NCBI RefSeq assembly: GCF_001741865.1 | Contig: NZ_CP017147.1 | Span: 3,091,001-3,155,000 of the forward strand | Source: Bosea vaviloviae | GTDB taxonomy: Bacteria; Pseudomonadota; Alphaproteobacteria; Rhizobiales; Beijerinckiaceae | Direction of reading: 5' to 3' | DNA: 64,000 nucleotides | The notes under the pieces: generated by a model | What the model was told of the DNA's origin: nothing | Database searches by the model: none | What the model saw: the letters and a program-made list of their open reading frames with translations, nothing else | Part shown: positions 16,655 through 25,752 of the stretch, piece after piece | How positions within the stretch are numbered: the stretch's first letter is position 1 | Layout: every line of letters begins with the position of its first letter | Translations under genes and position numbers: made by a program

Positions 16655-17983
16655 ATGAACACAATCAGGACATGGATGCTTGCCGCGACCATCGCCGGGA
16701 GCGCAGCGCTGGCTGCCCCCGCCGCTCAGGCGCAGGGCAAGTCGCTGACGTTGTGCTGGGCGGCCTGGGATCCGGCCAATGCGCTGGTCGAACTTTCCAA
16801 GGACTTCACCGCCAAGACCAATATCGCCATGAAGTTCGAGTTCGTGCCCTGGCCGAACTTCGCCGACCGGATGCTCAACGAGCTCAATTCGAAGGGCAAG
16901 CTCTGCGACCTGATCATCGGCGACTCGCAATGGATCGGCGGCTCCGCCGAGAACAAGCACTATGTGAAGCTGAACGACTTCTTCGCCAAGGAAGGCATCA
17001 AGATCGATGACTTCATGCCCGCGACCGTCGCCGGCTATGCCGAATGGCCCAAGGGCACGCCGAACTACTGGGCGCTGCCGGCGATGGGAGACGCGCTCGG
17101 CTGGACCTATCGCAAGGACTGGTTCGCCAAGCCGGCGCTGCAGGCCGAATTCAAGGCCAAGTATAATCGCGATCTCGCCGCGCCCAAGACGCAGACCGAG
17201 CTGAAGCAGATCGCCGAGTTCTTCCAGGGCCGCGACGTCGATGGCAAGAAGGTCTATGGCGCGGCGATCTTCACCGAGCGCGGCTCGGAAGGCATCACCA
17301 TGGGCGTCGCCAACGCGCTCTATCCCTTCGGCTTCAAATACCAGGACCCGAAGAAGCCCTATGCCATGGCCGGCTTCGTCAACTCCGACGACGCGGTGAA
17401 GGGCCTGGAGTTCTACAAGTCCCTGTACAAGTGCTGCACCCCGCCGGGTTACTCCAACGCCTATATGCAGGAGGGGCTCGACGCCTTCAAATCCGGGCAG
17501 GCGGCCCTGCAGATGAACTGGTTCGCGTTCTTCCCCGGCCTGTTCAAGGATCCCAATGTCGGCGGCGACAAGATCGGCTTCTTCGTCAATCCGGCCGAGA
17601 AGGAGACGGGTTCGCAACTCGGCGGGCAGGGCCTTTCGGTGGTGTCCTATTCGGCCAACCAGGCCGAGGCGCTGGCCTATATCAAATGGTTCGCCTCGCT
17701 CGACGTGCAGAAGAAATGGTGGGAGCTCGGCGGCTATACCTGCCACAAGGGCGTGCTGAACGATCCCGGCTTCGCCAAGTCCACGCCCTTCGCCGCCGAT
17801 TTCCTCGTCGCCATGGGGCAGGTCGTCGATTTCTGGGCTGAGCCCTCCTACGCGCAGCTGATGCAGGCGGAGCAGGCGCGCATCCACGACTACGTGGTCG
17901 CGGACAAGGGCACGGCCAAGCAGGCGCTCGACCTGCTGATCCAGGACTGGACCAAGGTCTTCAAGGAAGACGGCAAGCTCTGA
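16655..17983 (+). CDS. ABC transporter substrate-binding protein (family 1 extracellular)
   Basis: 442 residues from ATG 16655, with GGGAGG a few bases upstream. The signal peptide (residues 1-25) ends APAAQAQG. The mature protein starts KSLTLCWAAWDPANALVELSKDF and has the periplasmic sugar-binding fold of the MalE type. It is the first gene of an 11-gene run ending in dhaK, so the ligand is plausibly dihydroxyacetone, glycerol or a polyol that yields it. That ligand is inferred from context only. Confidence 0.9.
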   Translation: MNTIRTWMLAATIAGSAALAAPAAQAQGKSLTLCWAAWDPANALVELSKDFTAKTNIAMKFEFVPWPNFADRMLNELNSKGKLCDLIIGDSQWIGGSAENKHYVKLNDFFAKEGIKIDDFMPATVAGYAEWPKGTPNYWALPAMGDALGWTYRKDWFAKPALQAEFKAKYNRDLAAPKTQTELKQIAEFFQGRDVDGKKVYGAAIFTERGSEGITMGVANALYPFGFKYQDPKKPYAMAGFVNSDDAVKGLEFYKSLYKCCTPPGYSNAYMQEGLDAFKSGQAALQMNWFAFFPGLFKDPNVGGDKIGFFVNPAEKETGSQLGGQGLSVVSYSANQAEALAYIKWFASLDVQKKWWELGGYTCHKGVLNDPGFAKSTPFAADFLVAMGQVVDFWAEPSYAQLMQAEQARIHDYVVADKGTAKQALDLLIQDWTKVFKEDGKL

Positions 17984-18084
17984 GGCGGGACTGCCCAGGA
18001 CACAAGCCCACGACACAAGCCAAGGGCTGCGCCTTCTGAAGGCGCAGCCAGCCCCCGATTTTGCCTGCAAACGGTGCTTGAGCC

Positions 18085-19047
18085 ATGAATGCGAGCGACA
18101 TCAGCGGTATCAGGAGCGCCAAGGCGATGCGCGCGCCCTCTGTCCCGATAGTCCATCAGGTCCGCGGTCTCTCGGACCGGACCATCGCCTGGCTGTTCAT
18201 CGCGCCGACGATGATCCTGCTGCTGGCGATCAATCTGTTTCCGCTGATCTGGACGATCCAGCTCTCCTTCACGAATTACCGCGCCAACCGCCCGTTCGCG
18301 CCGCTGCGCAATGTCGGGATCGAGCACTACCAGACCATCCTGTCCGATCCTGAAATCTGGCAGCGCATGCAGGCCACCGCGCATTTCGTGTTCTGGACGA
18401 TCCTGCTGCAGACCGTGATCGGCTTCGCGCTGGCTTATCTGATCGATCGCAAGTTCCGCGGCCACGGCTTCTGGACCACGCTGATCCTGATCCCGATGAT
18501 GCTGTCGCCGGCCGTGGTCGGCAATTTCTGGACCTTCCTGTACCAGCCGCAGATCGGCCTGTTCAACTACGTGGTCTCGTTCTTCTCCGGGCTTGCGCCT
18601 TCGTCCTTCCAGATGCTCGGCGACGTCACCTTGAGCCCCTGGGCGATCATCATCGTCGATACCTGGATGTGGACGCCTTATGTGATGCTGATCTGCCTTG
18701 CCGGCCTGCGCTCGATCCCGGACTACATCTACGAGGCGGCCGAGGTCGACCGGGCCAGCAACTGGCGGCAGTTCATCTCGATCACGCTGCCGATGTGCCT
18801 GCCCTTCATCATGCTGGCGGTGCTGTTCCGCGGCATCGAGAACTTCAAGATGTTCGACATGGTCAACCTCCTGACCTCGGGCGGGCCGGGCTCGACCACC
18901 GAACTCGCCTCCATCACGCTCAAGCGCGCCGCCTTCGAGGCCTGGCGCACCGGCTATTCCTCGGCCTTTGCGATCATCCTGTTCGTCACCGTGTTCGGGC
19001 TGGCGAACATCTATGTGAAGGCACTGAACAAGGTGAAGGCACGATGA
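18085..19047 (+). CDS. ABC sugar permease, MalF/UgpA type
   Basis: 320 residues with about six hydrophobic membrane segments. The cytoplasmic EAA loop reads EAAEVDRASNWRQFISITLP. It pairs with the next permease, whose ATG overlaps its stop codon (ATGA at 19044). It forms the inner-membrane channel of the importer. Confidence 0.93.
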   Translation: MNASDISGIRSAKAMRAPSVPIVHQVRGLSDRTIAWLFIAPTMILLLAINLFPLIWTIQLSFTNYRANRPFAPLRNVGIEHYQTILSDPEIWQRMQATAHFVFWTILLQTVIGFALAYLIDRKFRGHGFWTTLILIPMMLSPAVVGNFWTFLYQPQIGLFNYVVSFFSGLAPSSFQMLGDVTLSPWAIIIVDTWMWTPYVMLICLAGLRSIPDYIYEAAEVDRASNWRQFISITLPMCLPFIMLAVLFRGIENFKMFDMVNLLTSGGPGSTTELASITLKRAAFEAWRTGYSSAFAIILFVTVFGLANIYVKALNKVKAR

Positions 19048-20012
19048 GCGGCGCGACCTCCACCGCCCATTCCGTCGTTGCGCCAAGCGGCCGGGTCAAG
19101 CTGCTCGCCGGCGCGATCGTGGTGCTCTACGCGCTGGTGGCGCTCGTGCCGCTGATCTGGATCGGCCTGACCAGCATCAAGACGCCGCCGGACTCGATCT
19201 CCTACCCGCCGAAGGTCGTGCCCTTCCTGCACTTCGAGCCTTCGATCGAAGGCTATTGCAATCTGTTCAACGCCCGCTCGCGCCAGACGGCGGACTATCT
19301 CGCCTCGCTCCCGCCGGCGAAGTCCGACTGCGAAGCGATCACGCGTTCGCGCAGCATGGTGGTGGTCGGCCCGTCCAATTACGTGCCGCGCTTCGTCAAT
19401 TCGCTGATCATCGCCTTCGGCTCGACGCTGCTCTCGGTGGGGCTGGGCACCTGCGCGGCCTATGCCTTCTCGCGCTTCAAGGTGCCTTTGAAGGACGATC
19501 TGCTGTTCTTCATCCTGTCGACGCGGATGATGCCGCCCATCGCCGTCGCGATCCCGATCTTCCTGATGTACCGCGAGCTCGGCCTCTCCGACACGCGGCT
19601 CGGGATGATCCTGCTCTACACCTCGGTCAACGTCTCGCTGGCGGTCTGGCTGCTCAAGGGCTTCATCGACGAGATCCCGCGCGAATATGAGGAGGCGGCG
19701 ATGATCGACGGCTATACCCGGCTGCAGGCCTTCCGCAAGGTCGTGCTGCCGCAGGCCACGACCGGCATCGTCGCGACCGCGATCTTCTGCCTGATCTTCG
19801 CCTGGAACGAATATGCCTTCGCGGTGCTGCTGACCTCCGGCACGGCCCAGACCGCGCCGCCCTTCATCCCGATCATCATCGGCGAGGGCGGGCAGGACTG
19901 GCCGGCAGTCGCGGCCGGGACGACGCTGTTCCTGATCCCGATCCTGGTTTTCACGGTGCTGCTGCGCAAGCACCTGCTGCGCGGCATCACGTTTGGGGCG
20001 GTGCGCAAATGA
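19044..20012 (+). CDS. ABC sugar permease, MalG/UgpE type
   Basis: 322 residues starting at ATG 19044, overlapping the previous stop by 4 nt. The EAA loop is EEAAMIDGYTRLQAFRKVVLP. A periplasmic insertion of roughly 60 residues with two Cys follows the first membrane helix (GYCNLF and KSDCEAI). That is longer than usual and may form a disulphide-held loop. Confidence 0.93.
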   Translation: MSGATSTAHSVVAPSGRVKLLAGAIVVLYALVALVPLIWIGLTSIKTPPDSISYPPKVVPFLHFEPSIEGYCNLFNARSRQTADYLASLPPAKSDCEAITRSRSMVVVGPSNYVPRFVNSLIIAFGSTLLSVGLGTCAAYAFSRFKVPLKDDLLFFILSTRMMPPIAVAIPIFLMYRELGLSDTRLGMILLYTSVNVSLAVWLLKGFIDEIPREYEEAAMIDGYTRLQAFRKVVLPQATTGIVATAIFCLIFAWNEYAFAVLLTSGTAQTAPPFIPIIIGEGGQDWPAVAAGTTLFLIPILVFTVLLRKHLLRGITFGAVRK

Positions 20013-20233
20013 ACCTGCACGCGACTCATCCTCGGGAGCCTGAACCCGCGCCGGCATCGCGCTGGCCCAAGCCGCTGCGGCGCGGGCCGATGGAGACGCT
20101 GGCGACGGTGCTGATCGCGGCCGGCGTGCTGATGCTGCTGCAACCCTTCTCGCTGACGCTCTACGGCTATTCCTTCGTCACCACGCTCATCGGCGTGGTG
20201 ATGTTTACCTTCGTCACCAAATTCCCGGAGTAA
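20009..20233 (+). CDS. Small two-helix membrane protein inside ABC operon
   Basis: 74 residues, ATG overlapping the permease stop by 4 nt and ending 3 bp before the first ATPase gene. A basic Pro-rich N-terminus is followed by two hydrophobic helices (LATVLIAAGVLMLLQPF and FVTTLIGVVMFTFV). I do not recognise the family. Its tight position suggests an accessory subunit of the importer, in the way some rhizobial polyol transporters carry small unknown membrane ORFs. Confidence 0.75.
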   Translation: MNLHATHPREPEPAPASRWPKPLRRGPMETLATVLIAAGVLMLLQPFSLTLYGYSFVTTLIGVVMFTFVTKFPE

Positions 20234-20236
20234 GCC

Positions 20237-21358
20237 ATGGCCGAAATCCGGGTCGACAATCTGGTCAAGCGGTTCGGCGCCTTCACGGCGGTGCGGGATA
20301 CGAGCTTCACGGTCGAGAACGGCGATTTCTTCTGCCTGCTCGGGCCGTCCGGCTGCGGCAAGACGACGACGCTGCGCATGGTCGCCGGGCTCGAACTGCC
20401 CTCGTCGGGCTCGATCCGGCTCGACGGCGAGGAGGTCACGTTCAAGCGGGCGCGCGAACGCGACATCGCCATGGTGTTCCAGCTCTTCGCGCTCTACCCG
20501 CATATGAACGTGCGCAGGAACATCTCCTTCCCGCTGGTCTCGATGGGCGTGCCGAAGGCCGAGACGCGGCGGCGGGTGGAGGAGGCGGCGCGAACCTTGC
20601 GCATCGAGCATCTCTTGGACAAGCCGGTCTCGGGGCTCTCGGGCGGCGACCGGCAGCGGGTCGCGCTCGGGCGCGCCATCGTACGCGAGCCGAAGGCCTT
20701 CATGATGGACGAGCCGCTCGGCGCGCTCGATGCCGAGTTCCGCCATCTGATGTGTGGCGAGCTGCGCGCGCTGCACGACCGGCTGAAGGCGACCACCGTC
20801 TATGTCACCCATGATCAGCTCGAGGCCATGTCGATGGCCGACAAGATCGCGGTGATGAATGACGGCGTGATCGAGCAGCTCGGCTCGCCACAGGAGATAT
20901 ACGACCGGCCGAACTCGATGTTCGTCGGGGATTTCATCGGCTCGCCCGCGATGAATTTCATCCATTTCGAGGGAACGGCAATGGCAGGCTCGGCCTCGGT
21001 CACGATCGACGCCGCCGCGATCGCTCTGCCCGAGCTGCGCGAGAGCCGCGCATCCGGGCCGCTGGCGCTGGGCGTTCGGCCCGAACAGGTCATCATCGGC
21101 GATCCCGGTCGGCCGGGCGGCGCCATTCCCGCCGAAATCTTCGGCGCCGAATATCTCGGCACGACCCAGATCGTCACGCTCGCCACGCCCCGCGGCACGC
21201 TCAAGGCGCGTCTGCCTGCCCATGTTCGGGCGGCGGCCGGCGACCGGGTCAGCCTTTCGTTCCGGCCGGAGCGGCTCTCGCTGTTCGATGCCGCGACGGG
21301 CAAGGCGATCCGCTCCGTGCTGCATGAGGCGGTCACGACGAGGCGCGCCCATGGCTGA
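20237..21358 (+). CDS. ABC transporter ATPase 1, MalK/UgpC type
   Basis: 373 residues. Walker A GPSGCGKTTT, signature LSGGDRQRVALGRA (Asp replaces the usual Gln), Walker B FMMDEPLGALD, switch His in YVTHDQLEAM. The C-terminal TOBE/regulatory region follows. It overlaps the second ATPase gene by 8 bp, so the importer probably uses a heterodimer of ATPases. Confidence 0.93.
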   Translation: MAEIRVDNLVKRFGAFTAVRDTSFTVENGDFFCLLGPSGCGKTTTLRMVAGLELPSSGSIRLDGEEVTFKRARERDIAMVFQLFALYPHMNVRRNISFPLVSMGVPKAETRRRVEEAARTLRIEHLLDKPVSGLSGGDRQRVALGRAIVREPKAFMMDEPLGALDAEFRHLMCGELRALHDRLKATTVYVTHDQLEAMSMADKIAVMNDGVIEQLGSPQEIYDRPNSMFVGDFIGSPAMNFIHFEGTAMAGSASVTIDAAAIALPELRESRASGPLALGVRPEQVIIGDPGRPGGAIPAEIFGAEYLGTTQIVTLATPRGTLKARLPAHVRAAAGDRVSLSFRPERLSLFDAATGKAIRSVLHEAVTTRRAHG

Positions 21359-22364
21359 GATCACGCTGGCGCAGGTCTCCAAGCGGTTCGGCCCGGTGAC
21401 GGCCGTGGCCGAGCTGTCGCTCGCCATCGCCGATGGCGAGTTCATCGTGCTGCTGGGGCCGACGGGCGCGGGCAAGACGACGGCCTTACGCCTCGTGGCC
21501 GGGCTGGAGACCCCGGATGCGGGCCGGGTCTTCATCGGCGGCGTCGATGTCACGGGCCTGCCGCCGGCGGCCCGCGACGTCACCTTCGTGTTCCAGCAAT
21601 ATTCGCTCTATCCGCATCTCAGCGTCTTCGACAATCTCGCCTTCCCCCTGCGCTCGCCGACGCGGCGCACGCCGGAAGACGAGGTCCGGCGCGCTGTGCA
21701 CGAGGTGGCGCGGCTGCTCAGGATCGAGGACAAGCTGGGCAGCCGCGCGACGCAGCTGTCCGGTGGCCAGATGCAGCGCGTCGCGATCGGTCGTGCGCTG
21801 GTGCGCCGCCCGTCCGTTTACCTGATGGACGAACCGCTTTCCTCGCTCGACGCCAAGCTGCGCTCGGAACTGCGCATCGAGCTGAAGCGCATCCAGCAGG
21901 ATCTCGGCGCGACCATGCTCTACGTCACGCATGATCAGACCGAGGCGATGACGCTGGCCTCGCGCATCGGCGTGATCAACCAGGGCCGGCTCGTGCAGAT
22001 CGGCACGCCGCGCAGCATCTATGAGGATCCCGCCGACATCTATGTCGCCACCCGCCTCGGCAGTCCCGGCATCAACCTGCTGCCACGCGCGCTCTTCCCC
22101 GCATTGGAGGCGCCGAGCGCCACGGCCACCATCGGCGTGCGTACGGAACACCTCGCCATTGCCAAGGCGAACACCGGTGCGGTGACAGGCAAGGTGAACT
22201 GGATCGAGCGGCTCGGCGACCAGAACCATCTGCATATCGATGTGAACCGGCAGCAGATCGTCAGCCTGGTCGATCCCGATGAAGGGCTCGATGTCGGCGA
22301 CGAGGTGGCCGTGACCCTGCGCAAGCCCCTGTTCTTCGCCGCCGACGGCCAGCGGGTGAGGTGA
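21351..22364 (+). CDS. ABC transporter ATPase 2, MalK/UgpC type
   Basis: 337 residues from ATG 21351 inside the end of the previous gene. Walker A GPTGAGKTTA, signature LSGGQMQRVAIGRA, Walker B YLMDEPLSSLD, switch His in YVTHDQTEAM, then a TOBE domain. It ends 3 bp before dhaL. Two different ATPases in one operon also occur in rhizobial glycerol importers, which fits the Dha context. Confidence 0.93.
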   Translation: MAEITLAQVSKRFGPVTAVAELSLAIADGEFIVLLGPTGAGKTTALRLVAGLETPDAGRVFIGGVDVTGLPPAARDVTFVFQQYSLYPHLSVFDNLAFPLRSPTRRTPEDEVRRAVHEVARLLRIEDKLGSRATQLSGGQMQRVAIGRALVRRPSVYLMDEPLSSLDAKLRSELRIELKRIQQDLGATMLYVTHDQTEAMTLASRIGVINQGRLVQIGTPRSIYEDPADIYVATRLGSPGINLLPRALFPALEAPSATATIGVRTEHLAIAKANTGAVTGKVNWIERLGDQNHLHIDVNRQQIVSLVDPDEGLDVGDEVAVTLRKPLFFAADGQRVR

Positions 22365-22367
22365 ACC

Positions 22368-22970
22368 ATGGATGAGGCGCTGAAGAAAAAGCTGATCGAG
22401 GCGATGGCCGGGACGGTCGTGGCGCATGCCGACGAATTGACGGCGCTCGACCAGGCCATCGGCGACGGTGATCACGGCCTGAACATGAAGCGCGGTTTCG
22501 AGGCGGTACTGGCGGAGACGGACACGATCGTCGCAAAGCCGTTGCCCGACGCATTGAAGGCGATCGGCACGACGCTGGTCATGAAGGTCGGCGGCGCGTC
22601 GGGACCGCTCTACGGAACCTTGTTCATGGCGCTCGGCAAGGAGCTCCCGCCCGATCCGACGATCGCGGATGTGGCGCAGGCGCTGGCCGCCGCGATCGAG
22701 GCGGTGAAGGCGCGCGGCAAGTCCGATCTCGGGCAGAAGACCATGCTCGACGTGCTGGCACCCCTGCAGGCCGCGCTCGCCGCCGGCGGTGCCGATCTCG
22801 CTGCGCGCCTGCCTGCGGTCGCCGACGAGGCTGCCGCCGCCACCGTGCCGCTCAAGGCCATTCGCGGGCGCGCCTCGTTTCTGGGCGAGCGCTCGATCGG
22901 CCATATGGACCCGGGCGCGCGCTCGTCAGCGCTGCTCGCAACGGCAATCTGCAACGCCATCGGAGCCTGA
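22368..22970 (+). CDS. dhaL: Dihydroxyacetone kinase ADP-binding subunit DhaL
   Basis: 200 residues. It has DQAIGDGDHGLNMKRGF, where the Asp residues bind Mg-ADP, then GGASGPLYGTLF and GHMDPGARSS. In PTS-dependent DHA kinases the bound ADP is rephosphorylated by DhaM and the phosphate goes to DHA held by DhaK. It is 3 bp from both neighbours, so translation is probably coupled. Confidence 0.96.
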   Translation: MDEALKKKLIEAMAGTVVAHADELTALDQAIGDGDHGLNMKRGFEAVLAETDTIVAKPLPDALKAIGTTLVMKVGGASGPLYGTLFMALGKELPPDPTIADVAQALAAAIEAVKARGKSDLGQKTMLDVLAPLQAALAAGGADLAARLPAVADEAAAATVPLKAIRGRASFLGERSIGHMDPGARSSALLATAICNAIGA

Positions 22971-22973
22971 ACC

Positions 22974-23372
22974 ATGCCAGCCAGCAAAAATGTCGGCATC
23001 GTCATCGTGTCGCACTCGGCCAAGGTCGCCGAAGGTGCCGCCGACATGGTGCGCCAGATGGTCGGCGACAACGTCCCCCTCGCTGCGGCCGGGGGCAATG
23101 CCGAGGGCGGCTTGGGCACGGATGTCGCCGCCATCATGGCGGCCATCGACAGGGCGTGGTCGGAGGCCGGCGTCGCCATCCTGGTCGATCTCGGCGGGGC
23201 CGAGACCAACAGCGAGATGGCGGTGGAAATGATGCCGGAGGAGCGGCGCGAGCGCATCGTCATCTGTAATGCTCCGATCGTCGAAGGCGCCGTGATGGCC
23301 GCGACCGAGGCGTCCGGCGGCTCGCCGCTGGCGGTCGTGCGGGCAACCGCGGAGGAGCTGATCTCGGCATGA
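22974..23372 (+). CDS. dhaM: DhaM-type PTS EIIA domain (stand-alone)
   Basis: 132 residues, an EIIA-mannose-like domain. The N-terminal IVIVSHSAKVAEG contains the phosphorylated His, followed by AAAGGNAEGGLGTD and DLGGAETNSEMA. Escherichia coli DhaM is a three-domain EIIA-HPr-EI-like protein; here only the EIIA part is present, with HPr and EI as the next two genes. It overlaps the HPr ORF by 4 nt. Confidence 0.95.
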   Translation: MPASKNVGIVIVSHSAKVAEGAADMVRQMVGDNVPLAAAGGNAEGGLGTDVAAIMAAIDRAWSEAGVAILVDLGGAETNSEMAVEMMPEERRERIVICNAPIVEGAVMAATEASGGSPLAVVRATAEELISA

Positions 23373-23689
23373 ACGATGCGTCGACCGAAGGTAGCGAGAG
23401 GATGATCGGGATGCAGGAGGTGACGGCCAGCGCCTTGCTCACCAACAAGGTCGGGCTCCATGCCCGCCCGTCGGTGAAGCTCACCCAGCTTGCCAAGCGC
23501 TTCGCGTCCCGCATCGAGGTGGCGACCAGCGCGGCCGGTCCGTGGACCGATGCGAAGAGCCCGGTGAAGATCATGCGCGTCAAGGCATCCCAGGGCGAGG
23601 TCCTGCATTTCAAGGCCAGCGGTGCGGATGCAACAGCCGCCATCACCGCACTGGTCGATATCGTCACGCGCAAATTCGATGAGGAGTGA
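23369..23689 (+). CDS. ptsH: HPr-family phosphocarrier
   Basis: 106 residues as an ORF from ATG 23369; the conserved domain starts near MQEVTASALL, so the start could be 23402 or 23411. The active-site motif NKVGLHARPSVKLTQLA has the phosphorylatable His. A Ser-phosphorylation-type motif (KSPVKIMRVKA) is in place of the usual KSIMGVMSL region. It should pass phosphate from EI to DhaM. Confidence 0.93.
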   Translation: MNDASTEGSERMIGMQEVTASALLTNKVGLHARPSVKLTQLAKRFASRIEVATSAAGPWTDAKSPVKIMRVKASQGEVLHFKASGADATAAITALVDIVTRKFDEE

Positions 23690-23695
23690 GCCGTG

Positions 23696-25300
23696 ATGGA
23701 ACGGCGTCTACCTGGTCTCGCCGCCTCCAGCGGGCTCGCCTTCGGGCCGGCCGTGACGTTTCGCGCGGTCGGTGAGCTCAGGCGCGCGAAGGGGAGCGTC
23801 GCAACTGAAAAACAGGCGCTGGCGGACGCGGTCGCCGCCGCCCTGCAGGCTGTCACAGCCCTGGCCGGGAGCCTCGAGGGCGAAGCCGCCGACATCGTCG
23901 GCTTTCAGGTGGCGCTGCTCGAGGATGATGCCCTGACCGAGAGCGCCTATGCCGCGATCGACCGCGGCATGCCCGCGGACATGGCGTGGCGACAGGCCAT
24001 GGCGGAGGAGATCGCCGGATATGACATCTCCGAGGATTTGTATTTCCGGGCCCGTTCGGCCGATCTCGCCGACATCTGCGACCGGGTGCTGCGCCAGCTC
24101 TTCGATCTGCCCGAGCTGGCGGGTGCGCCACCGGGCGCCGTCATCCTGGCACAGGATCTGCCCCCCTCCGCCTTCCTCGGCATCGACTGGTCGCGCGGTG
24201 GCGGCATCGTGCTCGGCTCGGGGAGCCCGTCCAGCCATGTCGCCATGTTGGCGCGCGGACGCAGCGTGCCGATGGTGGTCGGCATCGGCTCCGAATGGGA
24301 GGCGGTGTCCGGCACGGTTATCGTCGACGGCGTGGCGGGGCTCGTCCTGACCGGCCCGTCGCAGGAGAGCATCGCGCGCGCGCAGAGACAGGCGAGCGAA
24401 CTCGGTCGCCTGCGCGACCAGGCGGAGGCGCGCAAGTCGCAACCCGCGCTGACCAAGGACGGTACCCGGATCGCCGTGATGGTCAATGTCGCCGGCCTTG
24501 CCGATGTCGCTGCGTTGCCGCCGGAGGCATGCGACGGAATCGGCCTGACCCGCACGGAGTTTCTCGTCGAGCAGAGCCTCCGGGACGAGACCGCCCAGTT
24601 CGGGGCTTATGCCGGCCTGCTGCGCTGGGCGGCGGGCCGACCCGTGACGATCCGCACGCTCGACGCCGGCGGCGACAAGCCTATTGCCGGTTACACGCTT
24701 GCTGGCGAAGCCAATCCCTTCCTGGGGCTGCGCGGCATCAGGCTGTCGCTGCGTCATCCCGAGATCTTCCGCGTGCAGCTGCGCGCCCTGGCGCGCGCGG
24801 CCGCCATCGGTCCGCTCAAGATCATGCTGCCGATGGTGACGACGGCACACGAGCTGGAGCAGACGCGAGCGCTGCTCGACGCGGTGCTGGTGGATCTTGC
24901 CGCCGAAGGCATGCCGCATGCCATGCCGGCACTTGGCATCATGGTCGAGGTTCCGGCAGCCGCGATGGCGGTCGCGCGCTTCGACGCGGCCTTCTATTCG
25001 ATCGGCTCGAATGATCTGACGCAATACGCCACCGCCGCTGCGCGCGACGGGCTGGAGGTCGCGAGCTATGCCGACGTCCTGCATCCGGGCGTGCTTGCGA
25101 TGATCGCCCATGTTGCGCGCCATGGCGCTAAGACTGGCCGCGAGGTCAGCCTGTGTGGCGATGCTGGCGGCGAGCCGCGCGCCATCGCAGCGCTGCTGCG
25201 CGCCGGCATCCGCACCGTATCGGTCTCTCCCGGCCTGCTGGCGCTCGCCAAGGACGCCATCCGCGGCGTCGATCTCTCCGCACCGGACGAAGCCGCATGA
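23696..25300 (+). CDS. ptsP: PTS enzyme I (phosphoenolpyruvate-protein phosphotransferase)
   Basis: About 534 residues from ATG 23696 (a GTG sits one codon earlier). The phospho-His lies in GSGSPSSHVAMLARG. The PEP-binding half is complete: GIGLTRTEFL, TLDAGGDKP, NPFLGLRGIR, GSNDLTQYA and the Cys in SLCGDAGGEP. There is no N-terminal GAF domain, so it differs from nitrogen-PTS EI. It provides PEP-derived phosphate to HPr and then DhaM. Confidence 0.95.
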   Translation: MERRLPGLAASSGLAFGPAVTFRAVGELRRAKGSVATEKQALADAVAAALQAVTALAGSLEGEAADIVGFQVALLEDDALTESAYAAIDRGMPADMAWRQAMAEEIAGYDISEDLYFRARSADLADICDRVLRQLFDLPELAGAPPGAVILAQDLPPSAFLGIDWSRGGGIVLGSGSPSSHVAMLARGRSVPMVVGIGSEWEAVSGTVIVDGVAGLVLTGPSQESIARAQRQASELGRLRDQAEARKSQPALTKDGTRIAVMVNVAGLADVAALPPEACDGIGLTRTEFLVEQSLRDETAQFGAYAGLLRWAAGRPVTIRTLDAGGDKPIAGYTLAGEANPFLGLRGIRLSLRHPEIFRVQLRALARAAAIGPLKIMLPMVTTAHELEQTRALLDAVLVDLAAEGMPHAMPALGIMVEVPAAAMAVARFDAAFYSIGSNDLTQYATAAARDGLEVASYADVLHPGVLAMIAHVARHGAKTGREVSLCGDAGGEPRAIAALLRAGIRTVSVSPGLLALAKDAIRGVDLSAPDEAA

Positions 25301-25752
25301 CCAGTCCCGAGGCCGCCCCGACCGAGCCATCGCCGCTGGCCGCCTATAAGGCGATCCTGCGCGCGGTGATCGAGAACCGTCCGTCCGGGACGAGGCAGCG
25401 GCTGGCGGAGGCCCTGGGCAAGAACCGCAGCTTCATTTCGCAGATCATCAGCCCCGCCTATGCCACACCGGTGCCGGTGCAGCATCTGGAGACGATCTTC
25501 CACCTCTGCCACTTCGCGCCGTCGGAACGGCAGGCTTTCCTGAATGCCTATCGCGCCGCCCATCCTGGGCGCCTGGAGGTGGTCGATGCCACGCGGCCGA
25601 TGCGCCGGCTGGTGGTCGAGCTGCCGGATTTCGGCAGCCCCGACCTGAATGCGCGGGCCGACCATATCGTGCTGGGGGTCGCGCGCGGGCTGGTGTCGCT
25701 GATCCCGGCCGCCGCCGAAGACGAAGCCGATACGCAGGGAGGAGCCCCATGA
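25297..25752 (+). CDS. Small HTH-containing protein between EI and DhaK
   Basis: 151 residues, ATG overlapping the EI stop and stop overlapping the dhaK start (both 4 nt). Residues ~25-85 resemble an XRE-type helix-turn-helix region (TRQRLAEALGKNRSFISQII, then VQHLETIFHLCHFAPSERQAFLNAY). The C-terminal ~60 residues are not recognised. Its place in a metabolic operon suggests a DNA-binding regulator or adaptor that reads DHA or phosphorelay state; this is inference. Confidence 0.8.
   Translation: MTSPEAAPTEPSPLAAYKAILRAVIENRPSGTRQRLAEALGKNRSFISQIISPAYATPVPVQHLETIFHLCHFAPSERQAFLNAYRAAHPGRLEVVDATRPMRRLVVELPDFGSPDLNARADHIVLGVARGLVSLIPAAAEDEADTQGGAP

Noticed and set aside
23708..25330. 540-codon minus-strand ORF opposite enzyme I
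   Set aside because: Shadow ORF caused by high GC; enzyme I on the plus strand has all catalytic motifs.
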